Positions 7,992 through 18,800 of a DNA stretch of 64,000 nt are shown here, piece by piece. The first letter of the stretch is position 1; each line of letters begins with the position of its first letter. Source of the stretch: Collimonas antrihumi (GTDB taxonomy: Bacteria; Pseudomonadota; Gammaproteobacteria; Burkholderiales; Burkholderiaceae_D); assembly GCF_018304965.1 (NCBI RefSeq), contig NZ_JAGQED010000003.1, positions 212,364-276,363 on the forward strand, in the 5' to 3' direction. The translations under genes and the position numbers were made by a program. The notes under the pieces were generated by a model that searched no databases, was not told the DNA's origin, and worked only from the letters and a program-made list of their open reading frames with translations.

Positions 7992-8702
7992 ATGGACTGG
8001 AAAGCCCTGACAGCGAAGCTGTTCCCCGATGGCCATACCGTGGTCGAGAAAGATGATTTCTTAAGCGGCACGGCAGAGGTCGACGGTAGCACCGTGACGG
8101 TGATCGGCACTACCGGCCATGCTGCGATCGGCGTTGAAATCGCTTTGTTGCAGGCGCAGGCGATCCTGGCGACCGTCCGCCAGCATCCGCAACGATCCAT
8201 CGTGATCCTGGTTGATACCCAAGGCCAGCGCCTGCGGCATCGGGATGAAATGCTGGGCATTAACAGCTATATGGCGCAGCTGGCAAAGTGTATCGACCTG
8301 GCGCGGCGGCGGCAGCACAAGATCGTCGGGCTGGTTTACGACCAGGCATTGTCGGGCGGCTTTATCACCAGCGGCTTGATGGCCGACGCCTGTTATGCCT
8401 TGCCGGACGCCACCATCCGCGTCATGGGTCTGCCAGCCATGGCGAGGATTACCAAGGTGCCTGAAGCAAGACTGACAGAGCTGGCCAAGAGCAACCCTGT
8501 ATTTGCACCCGGCGCCGTCAATTATCTGCATATGGGCGGCATCGAAGCGATCTGGGATGGCGATCTGGCCCGGCAACTGGTAACGGCTTTGCGCGAGGCC
8601 GACCCGCAAGACCGGCGCAGCGCAGCCGGCCTGCAACGCGGTGGCCGCAGCCAGGCTTGGCAGGTAACCCAGGCTGTGATGGATTATGCTGGCCCGCCAT
8701 AG
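7992..8702 (+). CDS. mdcE: Malonate decarboxylase gamma subunit
   Basis: A 236-residue partner of MdcD. I place the start at ATG 7992, with GGGAG at 7980-7984; a TTG six bases upstream is possible but has no better site. The central G-L-V-Y-D-Q-A-L-S-G-G-F-I-T-S-G-L segment near 115 and V-L-V-D-T-Q-G-Q-R near 75 match the gamma subunit. It begins two bases after the mdcD stop and overlaps mdcG by 17 bases. Confidence 0.9.
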   Translation: MDWKALTAKLFPDGHTVVEKDDFLSGTAEVDGSTVTVIGTTGHAAIGVEIALLQAQAILATVRQHPQRSIVILVDTQGQRLRHRDEMLGINSYMAQLAKCIDLARRRQHKIVGLVYDQALSGGFITSGLMADACYALPDATIRVMGLPAMARITKVPEARLTELAKSNPVFAPGAVNYLHMGGIEAIWDGDLARQLVTALREADPQDRRSAAGLQRGGRSQAWQVTQAVMDYAGPP

Positions 8703-9357
8703 CCTGGTCTGGCTGAGCGCCGAGGGCTGGCAACGCGCAGCGCAAACAGTGTCGGCAGAGCGGGATTATCAGCCCGTGCTGCAACGCTGGCGGCATCATG
8801 ACTGGCCGGCGGTCCTGCGCCGCCGTGAAGCGGGCATTCCGGAAGATCAGTTATGTCTCGGGCTGGCACTGCCGCCTGACGGCAACGGCGACAAGACCAG
8901 AATCCCTTTCAAGGTGCAGCTTGCCGACGTGCAGCGGATTACTGATCCGCTGGCATTACGAGCAGCCTTGAAACATGCGCCCTCCGGCTGGAGTGGCGCG
9001 TTGCATGCGTTTGCCGATGATTGCGTGAACAGCGGCATAGCGATGCGGATATACGGTTCCTGGGCCTGGCAAATCCTGACGCAGCAAAGCTACGTCAGGA
9101 CAGGTTCGGATATCGATCTGCTGTTTGCGCCCGTCAGCGCCGAAGAATTGACGCGCGGCCTTGGCTTGCTGGCGCAACATGCGGCACTGCTGCCACTGGA
9201 TGGCGAAATCGTTTTTGCGGAAGGCCAGGCAGTGGCTTGGAAGGAATGCTGGCAGGCGCTGCAGACCGACAGCCGGCAACGAGTGCTAGTCAAGACCGGG
9301 AATGTAGTCAAGCTGACGCCCCTGGCAGCACTGATCTCCACTCTGGAGGGCGCATGA
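8686..9357 (+). CDS. mdcG: Malonate decarboxylase holo-ACP synthase (phosphoribosyl-dephospho-CoA transferase)
   Basis: A 223-residue nucleotidyltransferase that attaches the prosthetic group made by MdcB to the Ser of MdcC. The diagnostic nucleotidyltransferase block is present near residues 122-148: Y-G-S-W-A-W-Q-I-L-T and T-G-S-D-I-D-L-L-F with the two metal-binding Asp residues. The N-terminal R-H-S-L-V-W-L is also typical. Its start lies within mdcE (17-base overlap) and its stop overlaps the mdcB start (ATGATG). Confidence 0.9.
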   Translation: MLARHSLVWLSAEGWQRAAQTVSAERDYQPVLQRWRHHDWPAVLRRREAGIPEDQLCLGLALPPDGNGDKTRIPFKVQLADVQRITDPLALRAALKHAPSGWSGALHAFADDCVNSGIAMRIYGSWAWQILTQQSYVRTGSDIDLLFAPVSAEELTRGLGLLAQHAALLPLDGEIVFAEGQAVAWKECWQALQTDSRQRVLVKTGNVVKLTPLAALISTLEGA

Positions 9358-10277
9358 TGCTGACCAATCACCATGTCGATACGCGGCCCCCGCAGTCTCC
9401 ACAATTGCGCCGCGAAGGTTTGGCGCAACAGCAGAGTTCGCGCCAGCAGCGCGCATTTTGCCTGACGGTCGGCCAGCTAGCCTTGCGTAGTCTGTATCGT
9501 GAATTGCAACTCTATCCAAAACCCGGGCTGGTGTCGCCGGTGGACAGCGGTAGTCACGCTGACATGGACGCCGTCACTTTCATGCGTAGCCTGTTTGCGC
9601 TGCGCCACTATTTCATACGGATTACGCAGGCTGGCATGGCAGGCAAGGAATTTGCCGTGCTGAAGCAACTGGGCATGGATGCCGAGCAAACCATGTTGCA
9701 AGCCACTGCCGGCATCAACACCCATAGAGGGGCGATTTTTTGTCTTGGCATGTTGTGCGCAACGGCGGGTTATTGTCATGCTCGGCGCATGCCGTTGTCG
9801 GCAGCTGCGATTCGCGCTAGCTTGCTGATTCAATGGGGCGACGGATTGAGCCGGCATATGCAGGATCGGACGGCGACGTCGCATGGTACGCAGGTTGCGC
9901 AAAAATACGCAGTGAGCGGCGCCAGCGAAGAGGCTGCGCTTGGCTTCCCGTCCTTGTTCGAGCTTGCCTTGCCACGTTTTCTGCAGACGCTGCGAGCAGG
10001 GCGCGGCTACGATGCCGCTGCTATCGATACTTTGTTTGCCTTGATGGCAACAATCAACGACACTAATCTCTACCATAGGGGCGGGCTGGCCGGCGCCGAT
10101 AAGGTGAAAACCAGCGCCCGTCAATTTCTGGATGCAGGCGGCTGCGCAACAGAAGACTGGCGCGAGCGCGCAATTAGTTGCCACAAGGTATTTATTCAGG
10201 ATAAGCTGTCGCCCGGTGGCGCAGCCGACTTATTGGCCGCCACTTATTTCATGCATGGACTTAGCTACTTGCGGTGA
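9354..10277 (+). CDS. mdcB: Triphosphoribosyl-dephospho-CoA synthase
   Basis: A CitG-family enzyme of 307 residues that joins ATP and dephospho-CoA to make the MdcC prosthetic-group precursor. Typical motifs: Y-P-K-P-G-L-V-S-P-V-D-S-G-S-H near 60, N-T-H-R-G-A-I-F near 120 and D-T-N-L-Y-H-R-G-G near 240. I place the start at ATG 9354 (or 9357), where GGAGG at 9345-9349 lies 4-7 bases upstream. The frame is open further upstream, but there it overlaps mdcG in another frame and has no family similarity. mdcB stands at the end here, whereas it often follows mdcA. Confidence 0.9.
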   Translation: MMLTNHHVDTRPPQSPQLRREGLAQQQSSRQQRAFCLTVGQLALRSLYRELQLYPKPGLVSPVDSGSHADMDAVTFMRSLFALRHYFIRITQAGMAGKEFAVLKQLGMDAEQTMLQATAGINTHRGAIFCLGMLCATAGYCHARRMPLSAAAIRASLLIQWGDGLSRHMQDRTATSHGTQVAQKYAVSGASEEAALGFPSLFELALPRFLQTLRAGRGYDAAAIDTLFALMATINDTNLYHRGGLAGADKVKTSARQFLDAGGCATEDWRERAISCHKVFIQDKLSPGGAADLLAATYFMHGLSYLR

Positions 10278-10336
10278 TCGAGACCGTCTGCCGATCGCCC
10301 ATGCTGCTACTGCCTCGACCAAACACTTAATGCATC

Positions 10337-10348
10337 GATCAATTGATC
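10337..10348. promoter_or_regulatory. 12-bp perfect palindrome before the ABC binding protein gene
   Basis: GATCAATTGATC is a perfect palindrome ending 21 bases before ATG 10370 and after the mdcB stop. It could be an operator in the 92-base gap, or chance. No regulator can be matched to it from sequence alone. Confidence 0.25.
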
Positions 10349-10369
10349 CTTATCATCTCTGGAGAATAA

Positions 10370-11506
10370 ATGAAGAAGTTGTCTTTGGCTGTCGGCATCG
10401 GTTTGCTTGGCTTGCTTGCAGTTGGTAGCGCTAACGCTGAACCGGGCATTACCTCCAACACCATCGTGATCGGCCAGTCGGCCGGCTTTACCGGTACTGC
10501 GGCTGAGGAAGTAAAACAGGCAACGGCCGGCGCGCAATTGTATTTCGACATCGTCAACAAGCAAGGCGGCGTGTTCGGCCGCAAGATCGTGCTGGAATCG
10601 CTCGACGATGGCTTTGAACCCAAGCGTACTGTCGAAAACACCCGTAAGCTGTTGAATGAAAAGAATGCGTTCGCATTGTTCCTGTATCGCGGCACGCCGA
10701 CCACCGAATCCATCATGAGCGCCATCAATGAGGCCAAAGTGCCCTTGATCGCCCCGGTCAGCGGCGCTACTTCGCTGCATGAACCTATGCAGCACTATCT
10801 GTTTAATGTGCGCTCCAAATACCGGGATGAAGTCGGCACCGCCATCGAGCAGTTGTCCGGCATGGGGTTGCAGCGTTATGGCGTGCTGGTGTCCAACGAT
10901 TCGTTTGGCAACGACGCGCTGGAAGGCTTGAAGCAGGCGATCAAGAAACATAAATTGCCGGAGCCGGTGATCGCCAATTACGAGCGCAACACGGTGGCGG
11001 TGGAAGGTGCGGTGAAAAAGATTTTCGATGCCAAACCACAAGCAGTACTGTTGATATGCACCGCCAAGCCATGCGCGGCATTTATCAAACAGTACCGCGA
11101 GGCCGGCGGCTCGCAGCAACTGATTGCGTTGTCGAATGTCAGTTCGCAAGTGTTTTTGCAAGGATTGGGTAAAGATGCGCGCGGCCTCGGCATGACGCAG
11201 GTATTCCCGAATCCAAGAAGTTCGAGCACGCAGATTTCCAAGGAATTCATGACAGCGCTCAAGACCCGCAGTGAATTGTCCGATTCCTATCCGACCCTGG
11301 AAGGCTTCATTTCTGCCAAGGTATTGGTAGAAGGTTTGCGCCGCGCCGGCAAACAACCGACCCGCGAAAGCCTGGTCAGCGGTCTGGAAGGCATGGGCGG
11401 TTACGATATAGGCGGCATGGCGCTTAAATATGGCCCGAACAGCCGCGATGGCCTCAATTTCATTGAATTGACAGTGATTGGTAAGGATGGTTACGTGCTG
11501 CGTTAA
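10370..11506 (+). CDS. ABC transporter substrate-binding protein (Peripla_BP_6 / LivK type), orphan
   Basis: A 378-residue periplasmic binding protein. A clear Sec signal (M-K-K-L then a hydrophobic core and A-N-A-E cleavage near residue 23) is followed by the type-1 binding fold: I-V-I-G-Q-S-A-G-F-T-G near 32, L-Y-F-D-I-V-N-K-Q-G-G-V-F-G-R near 57 and G-V-L-V-S-N-D-S-F-G near 170. The ribosome site CTGGAGAATAA precedes the ATG. No permease or ATPase genes lie nearby, so it serves a distant transporter or a sensor. It sits between mdcB and mdcH, so it may bind an organic acid, but the ligand is unknown. Confidence 0.82.
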   Translation: MKKLSLAVGIGLLGLLAVGSANAEPGITSNTIVIGQSAGFTGTAAEEVKQATAGAQLYFDIVNKQGGVFGRKIVLESLDDGFEPKRTVENTRKLLNEKNAFALFLYRGTPTTESIMSAINEAKVPLIAPVSGATSLHEPMQHYLFNVRSKYRDEVGTAIEQLSGMGLQRYGVLVSNDSFGNDALEGLKQAIKKHKLPEPVIANYERNTVAVEGAVKKIFDAKPQAVLLICTAKPCAAFIKQYREAGGSQQLIALSNVSSQVFLQGLGKDARGLGMTQVFPNPRSSSTQISKEFMTALKTRSELSDSYPTLEGFISAKVLVEGLRRAGKQPTRESLVSGLEGMGGYDIGGMALKYGPNSRDGLNFIELTVIGKDGYVLR

Positions 11507-11564
11507 GTCACCAAGGTTTTTACGGTATACGCGACGAGCAATCCGAACTAACCGACTCTGGCCC

Positions 11565-11741
11565 TAATGCCGTTAAGTTAAGGTTACCGGTTATAGCGCT
11601 TGGCACGTCATTCCCGCGAACGCGGGAATCCATTTTAACCACCATGCTCTGCAACATGGATCCCCTCGTTCGCGAGGATGACGGAGTGACCGCATTGGTC
11701 CATCTAAAGAATACCGTTCGTGGCTTAACTTAACGGCATTA
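11565..11741. mobile_element. MITE-like element copy 2 (IS4-type ends)
   Basis: 177 bp, nearly identical to copy 1, with inverted ends TAATGCCGTTAAGTTAAG that are perfect here over 18 bases. Internal GC-rich palindromes are kept, though the right one is altered (CCTCG-TTCG-CGAGG), which still forms a stem in a shifted register. The flanks GACTCTGGCCC (11554-11564) and GACTCCGACCC (11742-11752) match at 9 of 11 positions and may be a decayed target duplication of the 11-13 bp size known for IS4. It lies between the orphan ABC binding protein and mdcH and has no coding capacity. Confidence 0.82.
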
Positions 11742-11857
11742 GACTCCGACCCCGGATCACTATGTCGTCAATGCGCATCTGCAGAGAGGGGGGGCATATT
11801 GATGTTTATAGATAGATTTCAAACAGGCTTTAAGCCACACCGCGAAGTGGATCGTAT

Positions 11858-12784
11858 ATGACTCCGCGCCTTGCAATCCTGTGCCCGGGGCAGGGCGGGC
11901 AGCATGCTGCGATGTTCGATCTGCCGCGCTCCGATCCGGCAACCGTGGAATTGCTGCAGCAATGGCTGCCCGATACCGCGCTGGGGCAACCGCTGCAGCA
12001 GATACTGGCTGATGACGCCTTGTTGTTTTCAAACCGGCTGGCGCAGCCGCTGATAGTGGCGGCGATAGCTGCGGTCTGGTCGGCGTTGCAGCCGTTGTTG
12101 CCGCCGCCGGCATTGGTCGCCGGTTATAGCGTCGGCGAGATCGCTGCCTACCATGTCGCCGGCGCAATTTCCGCGTCGCAAGCGATCCAGCTGGCGAGGT
12201 CGCGTGCCGCGCTGATGGACGCTTGCCTGCAGCCGGCATCCTCTCAAATCCTGTTCGCGGTTAGCGGCATTGCTGCCAGCAAGCTTGCGGCTTTGCTGGC
12301 GCCATACCGCTTATATGTGGCGATTGAGACCGACGCCGATAGCTGTATCGCGGGCGGTCTGGCTCAGGATATGCATGCGGCAACCAGCGAAATCGAGCGT
12401 CTGGGCGGCACAATCCGTGTACTGCCGGTGACGGTAGCTTCCCACACTCCCTTGATGGACCATGCAGTCCTGCCATTTGCGCAGCAACTGCGTCAGCAGT
12501 TTTCGATAGATCCGCCAGTGCCTGTGCTCTCGGGCCTGAGCGGGCAAGTCCTGACAAAAAAAGAACCGGCGATAACGGTGCTGTCGCAGCAATTGGCGCA
12601 AACCATACGCTGGAGCGATTGCATGGACGCCTGTGCCGAGCAAGGCATCACAGCGGCGCTGGAACTGGGGCCGGGCGCTGCGCTGTCGCGGATGTTGCAG
12701 GCGCGTCATCCGCATATCGCATGCCGCTCGGTGAGCGAGTTCCGTTCATTGCAAGGTGCGCGCAGCTGGCTGCAACGTTTGTGA
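11858..12784 (+). CDS. mdcH: Malonyl-CoA:ACP transacylase of malonate decarboxylase
   Basis: A 308-residue FabD-like transacylase that primes the system by moving malonyl groups from malonyl-CoA to the MdcC thiol. The N-terminal L-C-P-G-Q-G-G-Q near residue 10 and the nucleophile elbow G-Y-S-V-G-E near 90 (Ser active site) are present, as is S-H-T-P-L-M near 195 with the catalytic His. It is cut off from mdcB by 1.6 kb holding an unrelated binding protein gene and a MITE, and its own ribosome site (GTGGATCGTAT) is weak. It ends 21 bases before the convergent synthase gene. Confidence 0.88.
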   Translation: MTPRLAILCPGQGGQHAAMFDLPRSDPATVELLQQWLPDTALGQPLQQILADDALLFSNRLAQPLIVAAIAAVWSALQPLLPPPALVAGYSVGEIAAYHVAGAISASQAIQLARSRAALMDACLQPASSQILFAVSGIAASKLAALLAPYRLYVAIETDADSCIAGGLAQDMHAATSEIERLGGTIRVLPVTVASHTPLMDHAVLPFAQQLRQQFSIDPPVPVLSGLSGQVLTKKEPAITVLSQQLAQTIRWSDCMDACAEQGITAALELGPGAALSRMLQARHPHIACRSVSEFRSLQGARSWLQRL

Positions 12785-12805
12785 AACTAGCGAATTGCAT
12801 AGGGA

Positions 12806-15800
12806 TCAGGGTTTTTCCGCATCTGGCCGCCCAGGCAGCACTATTTCCACCGCATGCTCGCGCTTGTCATCCTGCAGGACGATCACCGCATCCATTTGCA
12901 TAACCCCGTCGACGGTAACCTGAGTACCAGCATCGCCGACCACGGTTTGCGTGACTATTATCCTGTACATGGTGTCGCGGTAGCGGTAATTCATGCGATA
13001 GGTCTTCCAGTCATTCGGCAGGCAGGGCGTGACATGCAGTTTGTCTCCTTCCAGTTTCAGGCCCAGCAGCGATTCGACAATCAGGCGATACATCCATCCC
13101 GCTGATCCGGTATACCAGGTCCAGCCGCCGCGGCCGACATGCGGCGCTCTGGCATAGACGTCAGCGGCGACAACATAAGGCTCGACCTTATAAGTAGCGA
13201 TTTTCCTGGCGGTCTTGCCATGGTTGAGAGGATTAATCAGCCGCATCAATTCCCAGGCGCGCCAATGATTCCCCAGTTTGGCAAACGCCATCACGGTCCA
13301 GATCGCCGCATGGGTATACTGCCCGCCATTCTCGCGTACACCGGGAACGTAGCCGCGGATATAACCGGGATCCTGGTCGGATTTGTCGAACGGCGGGTCC
13401 AGCAACTGGATAATGGCTTCAGTGCGCCGCACCAGCCGCTTGTCGACAGCCTGCATCGCCGTCCGCACGCGTTGCGGATCGCCGGCGCCGGACAATACCG
13501 CCCAGCTTTGCGAAATCGAATCGATCTGGCATTCGACGTTTTGAGCCGAGCCGAGCGGAGTCCCGTCGTCGAAATAGGCGCGGCGGTACCAGCCGCCGTC
13601 CCAGCCGTTTTTTTCGATGTTTTTCTGCAGTTGCCCGGCTTCAGAACGACAACGACCGGCGAAAACCTGGTCTTGGTGAATGTCGGCTATTTCAGCGAAA
13701 CCGATCAACACGTCATACAGGAAGAAACTGAGCCAGACGCTTTCACCTTTGCCCTTGTCGCCGACCTTGTCCATGCCGTCGTTCCAATCGCATGATCCCA
13801 TCAGGGACAGGCCGTGTATGCCAAATTTCAAGCCCTTCTCGATGGCGCGCACGCAATGCTCATAGAGTGTACCCACCTGGCTCGAATGGCCTGGCAGGTC
13901 ATAGTAAGAGTCTTCCTCCGGATTGAGCGCACGGCCTTCCAGGAAATGTGCGCTTTCTTCCAGCACACCGCTATCGCCGGTAGTGCTGACGTAACGATGG
14001 ACCGCCAGCGGCAGCCACAGGTAGTCGTCGGAACAATGGGTGCGCACGCCACGGTCGGTAGGCGGATGCCACCAATGCTGGACATCGCCTTCGATGAATT
14101 GGTGAGCCGCACACAGCAGCAGTTGGGCGCGCAACAGTTGCGGCTGGTTGTGCACCAGAGCCATTGCATCCTGCAGCTGGTCACGGAAGCCGAAGGCGCC
14201 GCCGGACTGGTAGTAGCCGCTACGCGCCCACAGGCGGCAAGCGATGACCTGGTACATTAGCCAGCCGTTGGCGAGCAGATTGAGTTCCTGGTCCGGCGTC
14301 TCGACCTGGACTGCGCCTAGCGTCCGCTCCCAGAACGCATGCACGACTTGCAAGGCGTTCTGTGCAGCAGCTGCGCCACGGCAGCGCTGCACCAGGTTAC
14401 TGACGTTAGTCTGGCGGGTATCGGCCATGCCGAGGATGAACACGATGTCGCGTTGCTGGCCTTGGTTGAGCTCGAATTGCATCTGCAACGCTGCGCAAGG
14501 GTCGAGGCCGGCGCCGACCTTGCCTGACAGGCGGACACGTTCCATCGCCGCAGGTTTTTGCAAGGATCCGTTGCGGCCGATGAATTCGTTACGGTCGCCG
14601 CTGATGCTGCGGGCGCCGGCGTCGACATCGAAGAACGCGGTGCGATCGGTGAATTCGGTGTTGTAGGGATTGCGCGCGAACAACGCGCCGGTAGCCGGAT
14701 CGGTTTCAGTGACGATATGCATGGCAGTTTTTGGGCGCAGATCGCCGAGCACCCATTCAACATAGCCGGTAGCAGACAATTTGCGCACCGTGTCGGATTC
14801 GTTGCGCACCCGCAGTACCGAATATTTAACCGATGCATCCATCGCGACATACACGGTCAACTCGGACACAATGCCATCTTCGACGTGCTCGAACACGCTG
14901 TAGCCAAAGCCGTGCCGTGTCACATAGTCGCCCGTGCCACGGCGCGGCAGCGGAGTAGGGGACCAGTAATGTCCGCTCTCCTCATCGCGCAAATAAAATA
15001 CTTCACCGCCAATGTCGCTGACAGGATCGTTAGCCCAAGGCGTCAGGCGGAATTCATGGGCGTTTTCACCCCAGGTGTAAGCTTGTCCGCTTTCAGAAAT
15101 GACGCTGCCGAATTGCGGGTTGGCTATGACATTCACCCATGGCGCCGGCGTGACCTGTGTGCTGGAGGTAATGATCACATATTCGCGTCCGTCCGCTGTA
15201 AAGCCGCCAAGGCCATTCTCCATCAGCAGATCCCGGCTGGGCACTTCAATCTCCTGCGCGATGGCGAACGGCGCCTGTCTCAATGCCGGCGTCAGGCGCG
15301 GCACGCGGATTTCCATCAGGTCGCGCCGGTTGATTTGCTCCGCCAGCGTGCCACGGCCGTCGCTCAAGATCACCCTGGCCACCGACTGGAACAGAATCCG
15401 GTCTTCTTCGGAGATCTGATCGATCAATCGCACGAAGATGCCACCGGGGCGGTCGATTTCGTGGGCGCCGGTCACCGACGAAATCAGCCCCAGGATCTGT
15501 TCTTGCAATAATTGCCGATAGCCGGCGTGGTCTTCGTTCCAGATGACCAGATCGATCACCAGTCCTTTCGAGCGCCAATACGCATGCGCTTGCACCAGCT
15601 GGCGCACCAGCTCGATGTTTTCCCGGCTCTTGAGCCGCACCAGCACGATCGGCAAATCGCCGGAGATAGCGTAACCCCACAAACCGGATTGACCGCGGTG
15701 ATTGCGGATCAGAATACTGGCGTCGGCGCGCAGCAGCGGATTGGCGTAAATCACCGAATTCGCCAACCGGCTATATAGCTGGGCATCGGCTTCGCTGGCG

Positions 15801-18800
15801 TTGAGCTGACGCAGCACCACCTGGCTATGCGGCCAGGATAGTTCGACCACGCGGTCTGCCAGATGCCTGTCCTGGTATTTCTCTATCAAGCCGAGGCAGG
15901 CATCACGCGAATCGCCGATACCGGTCACCATATCGATGGTGGCAGTCTGTTCTGCTTCAAGCGTGATTTGATAACGGATGGCGACGATCGGATCGAGTAC
16001 CGGGCCGGCGTTACCTGCCAATGGCCCGGGATTGCGCATCGCTTGCGGTGCGGCGACGGTATTGCCGCGGCCGATAAACTGCATGCGGTCGGTTTCATAC
16101 GATACCGTGCCGACTTCGGCGCCATGCAGCGCCATCAGATGGAACATCCACGGCATTTTTTCATTCATCGAGCGCGGGCGGCGCGTGCACAGGATGGCAC
16201 GTTGGGCCGCGACGATTTCAGTCTGCACGAAGAGATTGCTGAATGCCGGATGGGTGGCATCGGCCGCGGCCGGCGCCAGCACCACCTCGGCGTAGCTGGT
16301 GATGTCTATGGTACGGAGCGTGCGCGAGCGATTGATGATACGGGTACGGCGCAATTCGATGTCGTCTTCCTGCGACACCACGATTTCGGTATGCATGTCG
16401 AAATTGTTGTCGCGCCGGCGGAATTCTGCGCGGCCTTCGGAGAAGATCACTTCGTAACTGTCCGCCGGCGCCAGTGTGGGCTGGAATGCCGTCGACCAGA
16501 AATGACCCGGTTCGCCCCCGTTCAATTCACGCACATAACAGAAAGTGCCCCAGTTATCGCGCGTGCTATCTTCTTGCCAGCGGCTGACGGCAAGGTCGTT
16601 CCAGCGGCTGCGGCTGCCACCGGCGCTGGTGATCATCACGTGATAACGTCCGTTGGATAGCAGCTGCACTTCCGGAGTCCGTGGATCGGGGCGTCGCAGC
16701 ACACGCATTTGCATGCCCTGGTCGACTGCCGCAGTGCGGATGTCGGCCAGTTCCGTGGTGTTCGAATAAGTTGCGCTGGCTTTCGGCACACGCTCGTGCA
16801 GCAGCGACATGGTGGCCTGGAATAGCGGGTCCGATTCGAAACGCTTTTGCATGGGCGCGTCGAGCAGCAAATAGGCCAGTGACAAAAAGCCCATGCCCTG
16901 GTGATGCGCCATGAATGAGCGGATTACGGCACTGGGCTGTCCACGCGGAACGCGCGACGACGTGTAGTCGATCGCCTCGAAGAAGCCGTACTCGCCTTCG
17001 AAGCCTTCAGCCGACAATTGCTGCAGGTTGCGGCAAGCCTCTTCCGGCGCCACCATCAGCGCCATCATCGAGGCATACGGAGCGATCACCAGGTCGTCGC
17101 CGAGGCCGCGTTTGAAGCCGAGGCCAGGCACGCCGAATGCGCGATACTGATAATTAAGACTGGCATCGAAAGTGTGATAACCCGATTCCGAAATCCCCCA
17201 CGGCACGCCACGCTGCAAGCCGTATTCGATGTGCCGTTTTACCGCCGAGCGGTAAGTCTGGGCCAGCAAGGTATTTTCAAAATTCGGCATCACCAGCAGA
17301 GGCATCAGGTACTCGAACATCGAGCCGCTCCACGACAACAGGATCGGTTCGCCGCCGGCGATGGTGAGCTGGCGCCCTAGCGCAAACCAGCTTTCCTGCG
17401 GGATCTGCCCTTGAGCGATGGCGACGAAGGTAGCGAGCCTGGCTTCGGAGGCTAACAGATCATAGAAACTGACATCGCGCCGGCGATCGCTGATGTTGTA
17501 GCCGATCGCCAGCAGATGGGTGGCCGGATCGTACAGAAAGCCATACTCCATGTGAGAAAACTCTGCGGCTTGTGTTACCAGCTGTTCGATCAGCAGCATG
17601 CGCTCGGCGGCATGGCGGCTGCCCTCGGCCACCAGTTGACTTAGGCCAGGTTGCGCTTCGGCTTGCGGCATGCCATCGCCAGCAGCGTGCTTCGCCTCAA
17701 GCAGCGGCGCCAGATCGGCATGTATCCGCGCCAGTTGCCGCAAGGTTGGAATCTGGTCCAGCTGCGGGAACTCATTTATCCAATCCGCCGGCGCCAGCAT
17801 ATGTACCCATGGCGTCAGGATGTTCAACTCATTCAGGGCTTCACGGCACTGGCTGGCCAGGGCGCGGGCCCAGACATTGAGCTGGGTATCGGGAACGGTG
17901 TCGAGGCCGGCAACGAAACTTGCCGAACAGTGGCTCAGGCTTTGCAAGCAGTCGTGCACTACCATCAGTGTGGCCGGCGCAGATTGGCAGGCGGCTTCCA
18001 GATCCTTTTCGAACTGGATAAGTTTCGCGAGCGGTCCGCCGCCTGCCGTGTCGCGCAGGATTTCATAGGTGTCGCGGATGCCGGCAAATATCCTGGTGTC
18101 GAATATCGGCGTATCGAGCAAGCCGGTCAGGCCAGGCCGCAGAGTCATCAGGTGACCGGCAAGATTGCCGCTATCCACCGTTGAAACATAGATCGGGTGC
18201 AGCGGTTTCAGGTATTGCGTGTCGTACCAGTTGTAGAAGTGCCCCTGGTAGCGTTCCAGGGAAGCCATGGCCTGGAAAGTGTTCTGAGTCCTTTCGAGCA
18301 GCTGTCCGGACGGTATGTAGCCGAAATCATAGGCGCTCAGGTTGGCCAGCAAGGACAGGCCGATGTTGGTGGGCGAGGTGCGGCGCGCGACAACCGCCAC
18401 CGGGTGTTCCTGTACGTTGTCTAGCGGCAGCCAGTTATCTTCGGGACCGACATAGGTTTCGAAAAACAGCCACATCTTGCGTGACAGCGATTTCAGGAAG
18501 CGTGTCTGTTCCTGAGACAGTTGCGCCACGCGGCGCGCAATCGGCTGGCTGATCCAATACGCGATAACGGGTGACGACCACCACAGCAGCAAAATCACAG
18601 CAGCCGCTTGCAGCGCGTGTGGATTCCTGAGCACCAGACAAGCCGCCGTGGCAAGTGCGATCACCGGCGCGGTCCACATCGATCTATAGTAGGACAACAA
18701 ACCGTTCCTGGCCTGGCGACTGGCTTCGCTGGACGGGTTCCATTCCAATAGTTTTTTATGCGAAACCAGTATCCGCCATTGTGTACGGATAATGGCGTCG

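Noticed and set aside
9021..9353. A 111-codon N-terminal extension of mdcB
   Set aside because: It overlaps mdcG in another frame, shows no family similarity, and a good ribosome site sits just before ATG 9354.
13139..15511. Long open frames on the plus strand opposite the glucan synthase gene (for example 13139-13795 and 14558-15511)
   Set aside because: They are antisense shadows of a GC-rich gene: no ribosome sites, no recognisable domains, and the reverse-strand frame is a complete, conserved protein.
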